A stretch of 6,654 bases of DNA. Origin: Deltaproteobacteria bacterium. Lineage in GTDB: Bacteria; Desulfobacterota; Syntrophia; Syntrophales; UBA5619. How positions within the stretch are numbered: position 1 is the stretch's first letter; each line of letters begins with the position of its first letter. Location: NCBI GenBank assembly GCA_026388345.1, contig JAPLJY010000194.1:1-6654 (forward strand). Reading direction: 5' to 3'. A program made the position numbers and the translations under genes. Positions 6,289 to 6,654 of the stretch are shown piece after piece. The notes beneath the pieces are model-generated. The model made no database searches. It had not been told where the DNA came from and saw only the letters and a program-made list of their open reading frames with translations.

Positions 6289-6461
6289 TTCCTTCCTCCT
6301 TGTGATGAACGGTCTCTTTGCCCCGGCAAATTCCGCGACGCAGCCGTATCGGGCCGGCAGCCCGTCAGCATAAAACGATGCACCTTTGCCATGTGCCCAT
6401 TGTTCATTGTGGAGCAGAACCTGCTTTGGGGTCGGGGAAGGATACGAGGGTGGACCATGTG
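6289..6461. other. Noncoding leader between the IS end and panB
   Basis: No convincing gene lies in this stretch of about 170 bases. It contains the strong panB ribosome site (6291-6301) and should hold the promoter of the leftward operon, but no pair of hexamers with good spacing was found. A weak 5-bp inverted repeat CGGGC/GCCCG with a 5-base loop lies at 6350-6364. The promoter may use another sigma factor, may need an activator, or may lie within the IS end. Confidence 0.5.
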
Positions 6462-6489
6462 TGTCAAGTAGATTTTATCGCCTGTCAAG

Positions 6490-6532
6490 CCAAAGTAGAA
6501 ATGTCCTAAATCACCAAAGTAGAAATGTCCTA
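6490..6532. repeat. Two perfect 19-bp direct repeats in the IS end
   Basis: CCAAAGTAGAAATGTCCTA occurs at 6490-6508 and again at 6514-6532, a 24-base period with 5 bases between copies. The second copy is also flanked by ACCAAA (6513-6518) and TTTGGT (6533-6538), a 6-bp inverted pair. Position immediately downstream of the transposase-like stop suggests transposase-binding sites. Confidence 0.85.
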
Positions 6533-6537
6533 TTTGG

Positions 6538-6654
6538 TCAATAGGCAGATATCCTCCGTTGTCGGGAGGGCATCCAGTCTTTCCAGCTCTTGTTCCAGGG
6601 GTGATTTTTCGCTGGTTTGGGTGGCCGGTTGAACACCCTGGTGTCTGTTTTGGG
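6538..6654 (-). CDS. Transposase (DDE/integrase-type), C-terminal 38 residues
   Basis: A frame open from the right edge of the window ends with TGA at 6540-6538. It gives 38 residues; the core, RPPKPAKNHPWNKSW, is basic and proline-rich with a Lys-Pro-Ala...His-Pro-Trp pattern that I associate with the extreme C termini of integrase-core IS transposases. The catalytic domain would lie to the right of the window. Too short for an ORF caller, and recognition rests on this short motif plus the repeats just downstream, so the family is left open. Confidence 0.5.
   Translation of the reverse strand, partial: PKTDTRVFNRPPKPAKNHPWNKSWKDWMPSRQRRISAY

Larger units (their letters stand above)
6462..6654 (-). 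mobile_element. Insertion sequence, 3' end (rest outside the window)
   Basis: Three signs together mark the end of an IS: a C-terminal transposase-like reading frame at the right edge, two perfect 19-bp tandem repeats just beyond its stop, and TGTCAAG occurring twice (6462-6468 and 6483-6489), the outer one a plausible TGT-type terminus. Tandem repeats inside an end are a known arrangement of transposase-binding sites in some IS families. The exact boundary is uncertain because neither the other end nor a target duplication is visible. The family cannot be fixed from this fragment. Confidence 0.55.

Noticed and set aside
6361..6405. Possible sigma-54 or sigma-70 promoter for panB (GGGCAC...GTGC, TATGCT)
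   Set aside because: The GG-to-GC distance is 14-15 instead of 10, and no acceptable -35 lies 17 bases from TATGCT.
5491..6471. Plus-strand open frame of 326 residues opposite panB
   Set aside because: Antisense to a PanB homologue with conserved motifs; no recognisable domain and no ribosome site. Treated as a shadow frame.
6490..6532. Start of a CRISPR array (two 19-bp repeats)
   Set aside because: Only two copies with a 5-base spacer, next to a transposase-like stop. This fits an IS end, not a CRISPR array with spacers of about 30 bases.

Overview
The window looks like a chromosomal segment of an anaerobic bacterium, most likely a deltaproteobacterium (Desulfobacterota or syntrophic type). 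This is inferred from the gene content: a TRAP transporter, nickel-racemase (LarA) family proteins and an iron-sulfur-flavoprotein-like reductase, in moderately to strongly GC-rich DNA. No marker gene fixes the taxon.

Layout from left to right. Bases 1-416 (+) hold the 3' end of a LarA-family gene whose start lies outside the window. It converges on a block of six genes that all read leftward on the minus strand. In transcription order these are a PanB-type ketopantoate hydroxymethyltransferase (6288-5437), a complete LarA-family nickel-dependent racemase/epimerase (5410-4106, TTG start), a TRAP solute-binding protein DctP (3990-2995), the small TRAP permease DctQ (2922-2431), the large TRAP permease DctM (2434-1157, overlapping dctQ by the 4-base ATGA), and a flavodoxin-fold reductase with a CX2CX2CX7C cysteine motif (1058-489). 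A perfect 10-bp hairpin followed by a T-rich tract lies between dctP and dctQ. It probably acts as a partial terminator that lets the binding protein outnumber the membrane subunits. A smaller hairpin and a possible promoter sit between larA and dctP. The right edge (about 6462-6654) is the 3' end of an insertion sequence: the last 38 codons of a transposase-like ORF, a tandem 19-bp repeat and a repeated TGTCAAG.

Working model (inference): the TRAP system imports an organic acid, probably a 2-hydroxy or 2-oxo acid, the LarA-type enzyme inverts its alpha-hydroxyl centre, and the PanB-like enzyme handles a 2-oxo acid by one-carbon transfer or the reverse. The PanB has all the expected catalytic residues but a divergent loop at the usual GHDSTLPVT site, and no panC, panD or panE is adjacent. 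It may therefore be a specialised paralogue and not the housekeeping pantothenate enzyme. The flavoprotein gene has clearly lower GC than the transporter genes and may be only a loosely attached neighbour. No CRISPR array, rRNA or tRNA gene was seen.
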